This document shows, piece by piece, positions 39,162 to 47,355 of a DNA stretch of 64,000 nt; position 1 is the stretch's first letter; each line of letters starts with the position of its first letter. A model generated the notes under the pieces. It was not told where the DNA came from. It searched no databases and saw nothing but the letters and a program-made list of their open reading frames with translations. The translations under genes were made by a program, and so were the position numbers. Source of the DNA: Kitasatospora cineracea (GTDB lineage Bacteria > Actinomycetota > Actinomycetes > Streptomycetales > Streptomycetaceae); the NCBI RefSeq assembly GCF_003751605.1, contig NZ_RJVJ01000001.1, positions 3,348,001-3,412,000 on the forward strand, read 5' to 3'.

Positions 39162-41924
39162 ATGGGCTTCGGTGGGGCGTGGCGAAGGTGGCTGACCCGG
39201 CGCAGGGCGGTGCTGGCCGGTGCGGTGGCGGCCGCGCTGCTGGTCGGCGGCGGGGCGGTCGCGGTGGCGGGGCAGCCGGAGCGGGTGCACCGGGAGGACC
39301 GGTTCCTGGACCTGCCGGAGAGCGCGGGCAGCCCGGAGACCGTCCGGATCGACACCTCGTTCTTCACCGCGGGCGGCTCCGGGCGGCGGCCGGCCGTGCT
39401 GCTGGCGCACGGCTTCGGCGGCTCCAAGGACGAACTGCGCTCCCGCGCCGAGGAGTTGGCCCGGCACGGGTACGCGGTGCTGACCTGGTCGGCGCGCGGG
39501 TTCGGGAAGTCGACCGGGCAGATCGGGCTGAACCAGCCCGAACGCGAGGTCGCCGACGTCTCCCGGCTGGTGGACTGGCTGGCCCAGCGCCCCGAGGTTC
39601 AGCTCGACGGGCCCGGCGACCCGCGGGTCGGCGTGACCGGCGCCTCGTACGGCGGCGCGGTGTCGCTGCTGGCCGCCGGGTACGACAGCCGGATCGACGC
39701 GATCGCCCCGCAGATCACCTGGTTCGACCTGGCCGACGCGCTGTTCCCGCAGGCCGCGCAGGGCAGTTCGGCCGCCGACGGGGTCTTCAAGAAGCTGTGG
39801 GCCGGGATCTTCTTCACCACCGGTTCCTCGGCCGCCTTCGGCGACGGCTCCGCCGCCCCGGCCGGCTCGACCGCTCCGGCCGCCCCGGCCGCCGGGCCGG
39901 TGGGCTGCGGGCGGTTCCGCGAAGAGCTGTGCGCGATGTACAACCGGGTCGCGGCCGCCGGACGGCCGGACGCCGACGCGGTGAAGCTGCTGGAGCACTC
40001 CAGCCCCGCCTCGGTGGCCGACCGGATCAAGGTCCCGACCCTGGTCGTCCAGGGCCAGCAGGACTCGCTCTTCCCGCTCGACCAGGGCGACCGGATCGCC
40101 AAGGCGGTCGCCGCCAACGGCGCCCCCGTCGCGGTGGACTGGTTCGGCGCCGGCCACGACGGCGGCCAGGAGACCAGCACCCGCGCCGACGCCCGGGTCA
40201 CCGCCTGGTTCGACCACTACCTCAGGGGCACCGGCGCGGACACCGGCCCCGCGTTCCGGGTCACTCGCACCGGCGGCGTCGACTCGACCGGCTTCCAGGC
40301 CGTGCTGCGCGGCGCCGACGCCGGCGCCTACCCCGGCCTGGACGGCACGGCCCGGCAGGAGGTCGCGCTGACCGGCCGGGAGCAGCGGATCGCCAACCCG
40401 CCCGGCGGGGCCCCGCCGAACATCTCCACCCTGCCCGGCATCGGCGCCCTGGCCCAGCTCTCCTCCGTCGGGGCGGGCCTGTCGATCGACTTCCCCGGCC
40501 AGTTCGCCTCCTTCGACTCCCAGCCGCTCGGCAGCGCCCTGCACCTGACCGGCGCCCCCGCCGTCCAGGTGCGGGTGAAGGCCGACACCCCCGAGGCGGT
40601 GCTGTTCGCCAAGCTGTACGACGTCGCCCCCGACGGCAAGCAGACCCTGCCGCAGCAGCTCGTCGCCCCGCTGCGGGTGACCGGCGCGGACGCCGACGGC
40701 GGCCGGACCGTGCGGGTCGCGCTGCCCGCCGTCGACCACGAGTTCCCGGCCGGGCACCGGCTGCGGCTGGTGCTGGCCAGCACCGACCTGGCGTACGCCT
40801 CGCCCGCGCAGGCCGCCACCTACACCGTCTCCGCGGTCGGCCCGCTGAGCGTCCCGACGGTGCCCGGGCTGCGCACCGAGGCCGCGCCGCTGCCGAACCG
40901 CACCTGGGTGCTGCCGCTGGTCGCGCTGGCACTCGGCGCGCTGCTGGTGCTCGCCCGGCGGCGCCGCGACACCACCCCCGCCCCGGACCCGGCGCTCGCC
41001 GACGTGCCGCTGCAGATCACCGGCCTGGCGAAGAAGTACAAGGGGGCCACCGACCGGTACGCGGTGCGCGACCTGTCCTTCCGGGTGGAGACCGGGCAGG
41101 TGCTCGGCCTGCTCGGCCCCAACGGCGCGGGCAAGACCACCACGCTGCGGATGCTGATGGGCCTGATCCGCCCCGACGCGGGCGAGATCCGGGTCTTCGG
41201 CCACGCGATCAGGCCCGGCGCGCCGGTGCTCTCCCGGGTCGGCGCGTTCGTCGAGGGCGCCGGCTTCCTGCCGCACCTGTCCGGACGGGCCAACCTGGAG
41301 TCGTACTGGGCGGCCACCGGACGGCCCGTCGAGGACGCGCACTTCGCCGAGGCGCTGGAGATCGCCGGCCTCGGCGAGGCCCTGGAACGCGCCGTCCGCA
41401 CCTACTCGCAGGGCATGCGGCAGCGCCTCGCCATCGCCCAGGCCATGCTCGGCCTGCCCGACCTGCTGATCCTCGACGAACCCACCAACGGGCTCGACCC
41501 GCCGCAGATCCGCGAGATGCGCGAGGTGATGGTCCGCTACGCCGCCGCCGGACGCACCGTCATCGTCTCCAGCCACCTGCTGGCCGAGGTCGAGCAGTCC
41601 TGCACCCACCTGGTGGTGATGGAACGCGGGCAGCTCGTGGTCGCCGGGCCGACCACGGAGATCACCGGCGCGGGCGAGCAACTGCTGGTGTCCGTCGAGC
41701 CGGGCTTCGACGGGGGCGAGGCGGTCGCCGAGAAGCTGGCCGCGCTGGACGGCATCGCGCAGGCGCAGGCCGTGGACGCCGGACTGCTGGTCCGGCTGGA
41801 CGGCCTGCCCGCGAGCCGGCTGACCGCCGAACTGGTGCGCCTGGGCGTGCCGGTGACCGGCATCGGCCCGCAGCGGCGGCTCGAGGACGCGTTCCTGTCC
41901 CTGATCCGGGGGGCCGGGGCATGA
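39162..41924 (+). CDS. Membrane-anchored alpha/beta hydrolase fused to an ABC ATPase
   Basis: A 920-residue two-part protein. A basic N terminus and a signal anchor (about residues 14-38) precede a CocE/NonD-type hydrolase with nucleophile Ser162 in TGASYGG, acid Asp in GQQDSLFP and His in GAGHDGG. A PepX-C-like beta domain follows (about 430-575). A second membrane helix (about 583-603) leads to a full ABC ATPase: Walker A GPNGAGKTTT with Lys658, signature YSQGMRQRL and Walker B LLILDEPTNGLD. The predicted topology puts the hydrolase outside and the ATPase inside. The permease gene follows through an ATGA overlap and a 27-codon frame. The exported or processed substrate is unknown. Confidence 0.88.
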   Translation: MGFGGAWRRWLTRRRAVLAGAVAAALLVGGGAVAVAGQPERVHREDRFLDLPESAGSPETVRIDTSFFTAGGSGRRPAVLLAHGFGGSKDELRSRAEELARHGYAVLTWSARGFGKSTGQIGLNQPEREVADVSRLVDWLAQRPEVQLDGPGDPRVGVTGASYGGAVSLLAAGYDSRIDAIAPQITWFDLADALFPQAAQGSSAADGVFKKLWAGIFFTTGSSAAFGDGSAAPAGSTAPAAPAAGPVGCGRFREELCAMYNRVAAAGRPDADAVKLLEHSSPASVADRIKVPTLVVQGQQDSLFPLDQGDRIAKAVAANGAPVAVDWFGAGHDGGQETSTRADARVTAWFDHYLRGTGADTGPAFRVTRTGGVDSTGFQAVLRGADAGAYPGLDGTARQEVALTGREQRIANPPGGAPPNISTLPGIGALAQLSSVGAGLSIDFPGQFASFDSQPLGSALHLTGAPAVQVRVKADTPEAVLFAKLYDVAPDGKQTLPQQLVAPLRVTGADADGGRTVRVALPAVDHEFPAGHRLRLVLASTDLAYASPAQAATYTVSAVGPLSVPTVPGLRTEAAPLPNRTWVLPLVALALGALLVLARRRRDTTPAPDPALADVPLQITGLAKKYKGATDRYAVRDLSFRVETGQVLGLLGPNGAGKTTTLRMLMGLIRPDAGEIRVFGHAIRPGAPVLSRVGAFVEGAGFLPHLSGRANLESYWAATGRPVEDAHFAEALEIAGLGEALERAVRTYSQGMRQRLAIAQAMLGLPDLLILDEPTNGLDPPQIREMREVMVRYAAAGRTVIVSSHLLAEVEQSCTHLVVMERGQLVVAGPTTEITGAGEQLLVSVEPGFDGGEAVAEKLAALDGIAQAQAVDAGLLVRLDGLPASRLTAELVRLGVPVTGIGPQRRLEDAFLSLIRGAGA

Positions 41925-42004
41925 GCGGGGGCGTCGGGGACGGGGTCAGTGTCAGTGACGGTGTCGGTGTCGGACGTGGGACTGTGGACGGAGGGACGGC
42001 ATGA
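41921..42004 (+). CDS. Possible 27-residue coupling ORF between ABC ATPase and permease
   Basis: ATG 41921 overlaps the upstream stop (ATGA). The frame runs 27 codons to a TGA (42002-42004) that itself overlaps the permease ATG 42001. The sequence is a Gly/Val/Ser repeat (VSVSDGVGVGRG) made from gtcagtgtcagtgacggtgtcggtgtcgg-type triplets. It may be a real linker cistron that passes ribosomes on, or simply chance. Confidence 0.25.
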   Translation: MSGGVGDGVSVSDGVGVGRGTVDGGTA

Positions 42005-42873
42005 GTGACGCGACCGTGCTCGGCGCGGGGCGGGACACCGCCGCGCCCGGCTACCGGCCCGGGCGGACGCTGCCGCTGCGGGTCGAGGCGATGCGGCAGC
42101 TGCGCCGCCGCCGGACACTGGTGGTCGGCGGGGTGCTGGCCGTGCTGCCGTTCGTCGTGCTGGCGGCGTTCCAGATCGGCGGCACGCCCGGGCGGGAGAA
42201 CCGCACCACGTTCATCGAGCTGGCCACCGCGTCGGGGGCGAACTTCGCCGCCACGCTGCTGTTCATGGGCACCGGCTTCCTGCTGGTCATCCCGGTCGCG
42301 CTGTTCGCCGGCGACACGGTGGCCTCCGAGGCGAGCTGGTCCTCGCTGCGCTACCTGCTGGCCGCGCCGGTGCCCCGGGCCCGGCTGCTGGTGCGCAAGT
42401 TCGCGGTGGCGATGGCCTTCTCGGCGGCCGCGGTGGTGCTGCTGCCCGCCGTCGGGCTGGTGGTCGGCACCGCCGCGTACGGCTGGGGCGACCTCAAGCT
42501 CCCCACCGGGGCGACGCTGTCGGCGGCCGAGGCGCTGCCCCGGCTGGCGATCGCCGTGCTGTACGTCTTCCTCGCCGAGATCGTGGTCGGCGCACTGGCG
42601 TTCTGGCTCTCCACGGCCACGGACGCCCCGCTCGGCGCGGTCGGCGGCGCGGTCTTCGCCTCCATCATCACCGGCGTGCTGGACGCCGTCACCGCGCTCG
42701 GCTCGCTGCGCGAGTGGCTGCCCGCGCACTGGCAGTACGCCTGGGCGGACGCGCTGCAGCCGCAACTGGAGTGGGGCGGCATGGTGCAGGGCGTGGTGCT
42801 GTCGCTGTCGTACGCGGTGGTGCTGCTGGCGCTGGCGTTCCGCGGGTTCGCGGCGAAGGACGTGGTGTCCTGA
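42001..42873 (+). CDS. ABC-2 type permease
   Basis: A 290-residue membrane protein with six helices typical of ABC-2 exporters (about residues 38-56, 80-103, 130-160, 178-200, 205-228 and 262-283). The conserved block ALFAGDTVASEASWSSLRYLLAAPVPRARLLVRKFA follows the second helix. It should form the channel for the ATPase of the fused protein upstream. The start is ATG 42001 behind cggaggg at 5 bases. A short repeated sequence follows the stop. Confidence 0.88.
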   Translation: MSDATVLGAGRDTAAPGYRPGRTLPLRVEAMRQLRRRRTLVVGGVLAVLPFVVLAAFQIGGTPGRENRTTFIELATASGANFAATLLFMGTGFLLVIPVALFAGDTVASEASWSSLRYLLAAPVPRARLLVRKFAVAMAFSAAAVVLLPAVGLVVGTAAYGWGDLKLPTGATLSAAEALPRLAIAVLYVFLAEIVVGALAFWLSTATDAPLGAVGGAVFASIITGVLDAVTALGSLREWLPAHWQYAWADALQPQLEWGGMVQGVVLSLSYAVVLLALAFRGFAAKDVVS

Positions 42874-42887
42874 GGGGCGGCGCGGGG

Positions 42888-42958
42888 CGGGCGGTGCGGG
42901 GTCAGCGGGCGCCGTAGGGGCGGGGCGGTGCGGGCGGTGCGGGGTCAGCGGGCGCCGT
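42888..42958. repeat. 28-bp perfect direct repeat at a gene end
   Basis: The 28 bases at 42888-42915 recur at 42931-42958. The second copy covers the stop and last codons of the minus-strand gene; the first looks like a duplicated gene end. Confidence 0.75.
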
Positions 42959-43499
42959 CGCGGATCAGCAGCAGGTCGAGGTCGAGGGCGTGCGCCCGGG
43001 AGGCCCAGACCGGGAGGTGCTCGGTGAGGAACCAGGCCGCCTCCTCCAGGTCGTCCTCGTCCAGCGCCTCGACGTCCTGCTCGTGGATGGACTCCGAGGC
43101 CAGCGCGGCGAGTTCGGCGAGCAGGTCGGCGGTGTCGGCGCGGGCCGCCAGGGTCGGGTACGGCCACGGCCAGTCGTAGCCGGCGTCGGCCGGGAACGGC
43201 CACGGGCGGGACCAGAGCGCGGCCAGTGCGGGCAGCTCCAGCCCCGTGAACACCTCCGTCAGGTCGTCCCAGTGCCGGCCCGGGACGGAGACCGCGCCCA
43301 GCGGCGTGCCGAACGCGCCCGCCAGCGCGGGCAGCAGCGCGGTGTAGCGGGAGTCCGCGTCGGCGCGCAGCCGGCCGGAGAGCAGTTCGGTGAGCGCGGC
43401 GGAGGGCGGCACGCCGGGCAGCACGCGCTCGCCCGAGCCCGGCAGGCGGTGCAGGACGGCGGCGTCCACCGCGAAAGCGGAGAAGTACTGTTCGGCCAT
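42945..43499 (-). CDS. Uncharacterised protein
   Basis: A 184-residue soluble protein of unknown family, beginning MAEQYFSAFAVDAAVLHRLPGSGERVLPGVPP. It has no signal peptide or membrane helix, is rich in Leu, Ala and Trp, and has an acidic patch EQDVEALDEDDLEEAAWF near residue 145. The composition and ending (LDLDLLLIRDGAR) suggest a small enzyme-inhibitor, immunity-like or DUF7691-like protein, but I cannot place it. Codon use matches the neighbours, so it is likely real. It lies alone between the ABC permease and the kinase gene. Confidence 0.7.
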   Translation of the reverse strand: MAEQYFSAFAVDAAVLHRLPGSGERVLPGVPPSAALTELLSGRLRADADSRYTALLPALAGAFGTPLGAVSVPGRHWDDLTEVFTGLELPALAALWSRPWPFPADAGYDWPWPYPTLAARADTADLLAELAALASESIHEQDVEALDEDDLEEAAWFLTEHLPVWASRAHALDLDLLLIRDGAR

Positions 43500-43617
43500 G
43501 CCCGCATTCTGCCCCGGCCGGGGGACAACTCGGTTGGTGGGGCCGGGGGTTGGCGGCCGGGCCGGACGGGGGCGGTGCGGGCGGCGGGCGGTGCGGGTGC
43601 GAAGGGGGCTCCGGCGC

Positions 43618-45534
43618 TCAGGAGAAGCGGAAGAGCTGGGACTTGGCGCCCGGGCTGCAGGTGCCGACGGTGAGGGCGGCGCCGCTGCCGTTGTCGGTCA
43701 GGCAGCTCTGGATGCCGTAGCCGAACTTCAGCTGGAAGGAGCCGGAACCGGCGTCGGTCACCATCCAGCTGGTCATGTCGCCGTAGGAGGAGGCCCCGGC
43801 CAGTTCGGCGGCGTTGGGGCTGCCGGCGTAGGGCGCGCCGAGGCTGATGCCGCTGTTGGCCGCGCAGGCGGTGAAGGTGACCACGCCGTTGCTGCTGCTC
43901 ATGATCCAGCCGTAGGAGGTGTAGCCGCCGGAGACCACCGGGACGCCCGCGCTGACCGCGTCCGAGCCGAGCCCGACGGAGCGCCCGCTGCCGGTGTTCA
44001 CCAGGTGGCCCCAGCCGCTGCCGCCGCAGCCCTTGGCCGGGCCCGAGCCGGTGGCGGGCGGGGTGGTGGCGGGGGTGGTCGGCTTGGGCTGGTTCGGGGT
44101 GCTGCCACCGCCGCCGCCGCCGTTGCCGGAGCCGCCGCCGGAAGCCGAGCCCGAGCCGGTGCCGGGGTTGCTGCCCGCGCCGGTGCCGGGGTTGCTGCCG
44201 CCCGAACTGTTCGTGGTGCCACCGGGGTTGCTGCCGCCGCCGTTGCCGGTGCCCGGGTTGGCGCCGGTGCCGGGATCGGTGCCCGGCAGGACGGGGTTGC
44301 CGGCCTGGTCGGTGGCCGGGGCGGAGGCGGGCGGGGTGGGGTCGGCCTGGGTGGTGCCCGGGGCGGTGGACGGCGGGGTGGCGCTCGCGGCGGGGCCGGT
44401 GGCGGGGCCGCCGGGGCTGCCGGGGCTCGGGGTGGAACCGGCCGTGGTCCGCTGGTCCGGGTGCTGCCAGGGCAGCAGGTCGAACTGCTGGGCCGTCACG
44501 CCACCGCCGCCGACCAGGACCACCGGCAGGATCAGGGTGGCCAGGCGGCGGCGCCCGGCGCGCTTGTCCCGGGCCGGGGCGGGCTCGGTCGGGGCCGGGG
44601 CCGGGGTGCTCTCCGGCTTGGCGGGCGCGGCGGGTACGGCCGGGGCCGGGAGGGCCGGTGGGGGTTCGACGGGCTCGGGCGCGGAGAGCACCGCGCCGAA
44701 CCCGGCCGGGGTGGACATCGCCCGGCGGGCGGCGAGGGCCATCGCCGCCGCGTCCCGGTGGCGGTCCTCGGGCTGCTTGGCGAGCGCCCGGGCGACCAGG
44801 GCCCGGACCGGCGCGGGTATCTCCGCGGGCAGCTCGGGCACCGGCTCGCGGACGTGCTTGAGCACCACTTCGAGCGGCGTCCCGCCGGTGAACGGCACCG
44901 CACCGGCCAGCAGTTCGTACAGCACCACGCCGACCGAGTACAGGTCGGACACGGCCGAGGCGTCCTTGCCCTCGGCGCGTTCCGGGGCCATGTACAGGGC
45001 GGTGCCGATCACCGCGTGGGCGGTGGTGATCCGGGTGTCGGCGAGGGTGCGGGCGATGCCGAAGTCGGTGACGGTGACCCGCCCGTCCTGGTCGATCATC
45101 AGGTTGGACGGCTTGATGTCCCGGTGCACGATGCCCTGCTGGTGCGCGGCGTGCAGCGCGTCCAGCACCTGGGCCGCGACGTCCAGCGCCCGGTCGGGCG
45201 GGAAGGCGGTGCGGCCGCGGGCCTTGTCGAGCGGCTTGCCGGTCAGCAGCTCCATCACGATGTACGCGGTCCGGGCGTCCGGGTCGGTGCCGTCCTCGCC
45301 GTAGTCGTGGATGTGCACCACGCCGCGGTGGTTCATCGCGGCCAGCACCGTCGCCTCGCGGCGGAACCGGGCGGCGAAGACCTCGTCCTCCAGCAGCGCC
45401 GGAAGCACGATCTTCACCGCGACCTGTCGGCCCAGCACCTGGTCCTCGGCCCGCCAGACCTCGCCCATCGCGCCGCTGCCGAGCCGTTCGGAGAGGGCGT
45501 AGCGGCCCCCGAGCACGGTCCCCCGACCCCACAT
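43618..45534 (-). CDS. Ser/Thr protein kinase with lectin-like extracellular domain
   Basis: A 638-residue PknB-type kinase. The catalytic domain (about residues 8-270) has the glycine loop LGSGAMGEVW, VAVKIV, catalytic HRDIKPSNL and DFG of VTDFGIA. A Pro/Ala linker and one membrane helix (about 325-345) follow, then a long low-complexity Gly/Asn/Thr/Pro stalk. The last 135 residues form a beta-rich domain with CGGSGWGHLVNTGSGRSVGL and LTDNGSGAALTVGTCSPGAKSQLFRF, resembling the ricin-B (beta-trefoil) fold, so an external sugar or wall signal may be sensed. I start at ATG 45534 behind cggggga; ATG 45555 is an alternative. It lacks PASTA repeats. Confidence 0.87.
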   Translation of the reverse strand: MWGRGTVLGGRYALSERLGSGAMGEVWRAEDQVLGRQVAVKIVLPALLEDEVFAARFRREATVLAAMNHRGVVHIHDYGEDGTDPDARTAYIVMELLTGKPLDKARGRTAFPPDRALDVAAQVLDALHAAHQQGIVHRDIKPSNLMIDQDGRVTVTDFGIARTLADTRITTAHAVIGTALYMAPERAEGKDASAVSDLYSVGVVLYELLAGAVPFTGGTPLEVVLKHVREPVPELPAEIPAPVRALVARALAKQPEDRHRDAAAMALAARRAMSTPAGFGAVLSAPEPVEPPPALPAPAVPAAPAKPESTPAPAPTEPAPARDKRAGRRRLATLILPVVLVGGGGVTAQQFDLLPWQHPDQRTTAGSTPSPGSPGGPATGPAASATPPSTAPGTTQADPTPPASAPATDQAGNPVLPGTDPGTGANPGTGNGGGSNPGGTTNSSGGSNPGTGAGSNPGTGSGSASGGGSGNGGGGGGSTPNQPKPTTPATTPPATGSGPAKGCGGSGWGHLVNTGSGRSVGLGSDAVSAGVPVVSGGYTSYGWIMSSSNGVVTFTACAANSGISLGAPYAGSPNAAELAGASSYGDMTSWMVTDAGSGSFQLKFGYGIQSCLTDNGSGAALTVGTCSPGAKSQLFRFS

Positions 45535-45762
45535 GTCCCGCAGTCCCCCGAGCATGTTGTACGACTTGTCAGCAGTGATTCTCGCTGTTCGAACGCGCGG
45601 GGGGAAGCCGCTGGCGCCCCCGACCCCGTCCGACCGCGGCGACTCTACACCCGTTGCGCGGCACAACTGCCGGGCGGAGGCGGCGGGATGAGGGGAGGTC
45701 AGCCGGGAAGCCGACCGGGAAGCCGGCCGGGGAGGCGGCCGCCCCGTGCGTGTGCGGTGCTC

Positions 45763-45812
45763 CCGGAAGGGCGGGGCCGGGGCCGGGGTGCGGCCGGGAC
45801 CCGCCCTTCCGG
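45763..45812 (-). terminator. Terminator after the RIO kinase gene
   Basis: ccggaagggcggg (45763-45775) and cccgcccttccgg (45800-45812) form a perfect 13-bp stem 7 bases beyond the RIO stop on the minus strand. Confidence 0.75.
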
Positions 45813-45819
45813 TGGGAGA

Positions 45820-46821
45820 TCAGCGGCGCAGGCGGGCGTCGGCGGCGAGGGACTCGACCAGGGCCTCGACGCTCGCGGGCGGGAGGCCGCGGGAGACGAA
45901 CCAGGCGCCGACGTTCCGGACGTCCCGCTCCAGGAAGGAGAGGCCGCGCGGGTTGGCCACCACGTCGACGATCTGCGGAACGTCGATGATCACCAGGCGG
46001 CCGCGGTGCACCAGGATGTTGTACGCCGACAGGTCTCCGTGGGCGTAGCCGTCGTAGGCCAGCAGCGCGAGGCTGCGGCCCAGCTGGGCCCACAGGTCGT
46101 CGATGTCGGCCTCCTCGGTGCGGAGTTGGGCCAGCCGGGGCGCGGCCGTGCCGTCCTCGTCGCCGACGAACTCCATCAGGATCTCGGTGCCGGTGATCTG
46201 CACCGGGTACGGCACGGCGACACCGGCCGACCAGAGCCGGCACAGCGCGGCGAACTCGGCCGCCGCCCACTGGCCGGCGATCGCCTCCTTGCCGAAGGCG
46301 GTGCGCTTGGCCATCGCCCGGCTGACCCGGGACTCCTTGTGCTGGCGGCCCTCGAGGTAGCCGGAATCGCGGTGGAACATCCGGTGCTGGGCGTCCCGGT
46401 ACCGCTTGGCGGCCATCAGGGTGCGCCGGCCGGTGTCGGGGACGGCGCGCTCCAGCAGGAAGACGTCCGCCTCCTTGCCGGTCTTCACGATGCCCAACTC
46501 GGTGTCCACCGCGGCGAGTTCGGTGACGACCCAGTCGGGGCGCGGCTCGGGGCCCTTCTCGGTCGGGGTGGACTGGTCCCAGGTGGACCAGCGGTCGCCG
46601 ACGGCGGGGCCGTCGGTCACCGGGACGAGGAACTCCTGCTCGGCGTCGTCGTGGTCGTAGCCCTCGGCGCCCTCGTGGCCGTCGGCCTCGAACCCGGCCG
46701 GGGCGAAGTAGTCGTACTCGGGCTGGGAGTCGTCGAAGCGGTCGGCCCGGCGGCCGCGACGGGAAGCGCCCTTGGGGCGGATGCGGGAGAAGGAATCGCT
46801 GTCGGCAAAGCGCTCGCGCAC
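45820..46821 (-). CDS. RIO-type serine protein kinase
   Basis: A 333-residue atypical kinase. After an acidic, disordered first 85 residues, the RIO domain has the nucleotide region VKTGKEADVFLLE, the ATP lysine in LMAAKRYR, the long RIO loop with HKESRVSRAMAKRTAFGKEA, catalytic GYAHGDLSAYNILVH and the metal Asp of VIIDVPQ. RIO kinases aid ribosome assembly in archaea and eukaryotes; bacterial members are little studied. I start at GTG 46821 behind caggag; an ATG at 46848 is possible but has no ribosome site. Upstream lie a hairpin and a short reading frame with its own strong ribosome site. Confidence 0.88.
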   Translation of the reverse strand: MRERFADSDSFSRIRPKGASRRGRRADRFDDSQPEYDYFAPAGFEADGHEGAEGYDHDDAEQEFLVPVTDGPAVGDRWSTWDQSTPTEKGPEPRPDWVVTELAAVDTELGIVKTGKEADVFLLERAVPDTGRRTLMAAKRYRDAQHRMFHRDSGYLEGRQHKESRVSRAMAKRTAFGKEAIAGQWAAAEFAALCRLWSAGVAVPYPVQITGTEILMEFVGDEDGTAAPRLAQLRTEEADIDDLWAQLGRSLALLAYDGYAHGDLSAYNILVHRGRLVIIDVPQIVDVVANPRGLSFLERDVRNVGAWFVSRGLPPASVEALVESLAADARLRR

Positions 46822-46843
46822 TGCGGTGGCTCCTGTGGAGTGG

Positions 46844-46882
46844 CCCACCGGGGCGCGGGATGACGCGCGATCAGCCGGTGGG
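46844..46882 (-). promoter_or_regulatory. Hairpin in the RIO kinase leader
   Basis: cccaccgg (46882-46875 on the minus strand reading) pairs with ccggtggg (46851-46844). The loop holds a further gcgcg/cgcgc pair. The stem overlaps the stop codon of the short upstream frame and ends 22 bases before the RIO start. Confidence 0.45.
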
Positions 46883-46945
46883 AAGAAGACGGGGGGAGGC
46901 GTATGGCGCGCACACGAAGGCGCACCGCGTCACGGCGGCAACCAT
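46871..46945 (-). CDS. Possible 24-residue leader peptide upstream of the RIO kinase
   Basis: ATG 46945 lies 9 bases after the near-perfect ribosome site AGGAGG. The frame has 24 codons and ends at TGA 46873-46871. The peptide, MVAAVTRCAFVCAPYASPRL plus LPTG, contains two Cys codons four positions apart. The stop lies inside a hairpin. The strong ribosome site is the main argument that it is translated; the rest is inference. Confidence 0.4.
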   Translation of the reverse strand: MVAAVTRCAFVCAPYASPRLLPTG

Positions 46946-47003
46946 CGGTCTGCACCTCCTCTCGTCAGGCCCGCGAACGCGCAGTGGCGCGGCGGGACGT
47001 GGA

Positions 47004-47019
47004 CCACTCTAGCGAGTGG
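47004..47019 (-). promoter_or_regulatory. Dyad overlapping the RIO kinase -10 element
   Basis: ccactc-tagc-gagtgg is a perfect 6-bp inverted repeat. On the minus strand it contains TAGAGT (47011-47006), a good -10. RNA would start near 46998, 53 bases before the leader-peptide ATG. A bound repressor here would block the promoter. Confidence 0.45.
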
Positions 47020-47130
47020 GGGGTGGGGCGCAAGGGGTTTTTCGGAGGGGGATCGGGGCGGGGGAGGAGGAGCGAGGCGGCGGCGGGGCGGGTGGCTGGG
47101 CGCGCAGTTCCCCGCGCCCCTGGCGGGGCG

Positions 47131-47282
47131 CGGGAGGGAGGGAAGCGGGAGGGAGGGGAGCGGGAGGGAGGGGAGGGGGCGGGAGGGGAGGGGGCGGGAG
47201 GGGAGGGGGGCGGGAGGGGAGGCGGGAGAGAGGGGCGATGGAGAGGGGGGCGGGACGGGGGGAAGCGGGCGGGAGGGGAAGG
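47131..47282 (+). repeat. G-rich purine tract with G-quadruplex potential
   Basis: About 150 bases are almost purely G and A with scattered C, in repeats of gggaggg, ggggaggg and gcgggagg. Dozens of runs of three or more G occur on the plus strand at short spacing. No gene is supported here, although frames stay open because stops are rare. Confidence 0.8.
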
Positions 47283-47308
47283 GCGGTCGGTGTGTCGGGG
47301 TGGGGAAG

Positions 47309-47355
47309 TTCCCTATCGGGACGTACAGTGGGGTGGGATAGGGAAGGATAGGGAA
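47309..47355 (+). promoter_or_regulatory. Three GATAGGGAA sites around the HTH gene promoter
   Basis: gatagggaa occurs as direct copies at 47337-47345 and 47347-47355, exactly 10 bases apart, and inverted (ttccctatc) at 47309-47317. A TACAGT -10 (47324-47329) lies between the inverted and direct copies. The last copy runs into the ATG at 47355. The layout suits autoregulation by the HTH protein that follows. Confidence 0.6.

Larger units (their letters stand above)
46822..47354. other. Divergent region between RIO kinase and HTH genes
   Basis: 533 bases. From left to right they hold the RIO leader (hairpin and possible leader peptide), the RIO promoter with a dyad at 47004-47019, a 10-bp stem (47111-47120 and 47125-47134) of the gttccccgcgcccc family, a G-rich tract (47131-47282) and the iterated operator and promoter of the HTH gene (47309-47355). 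Confidence 0.7.
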
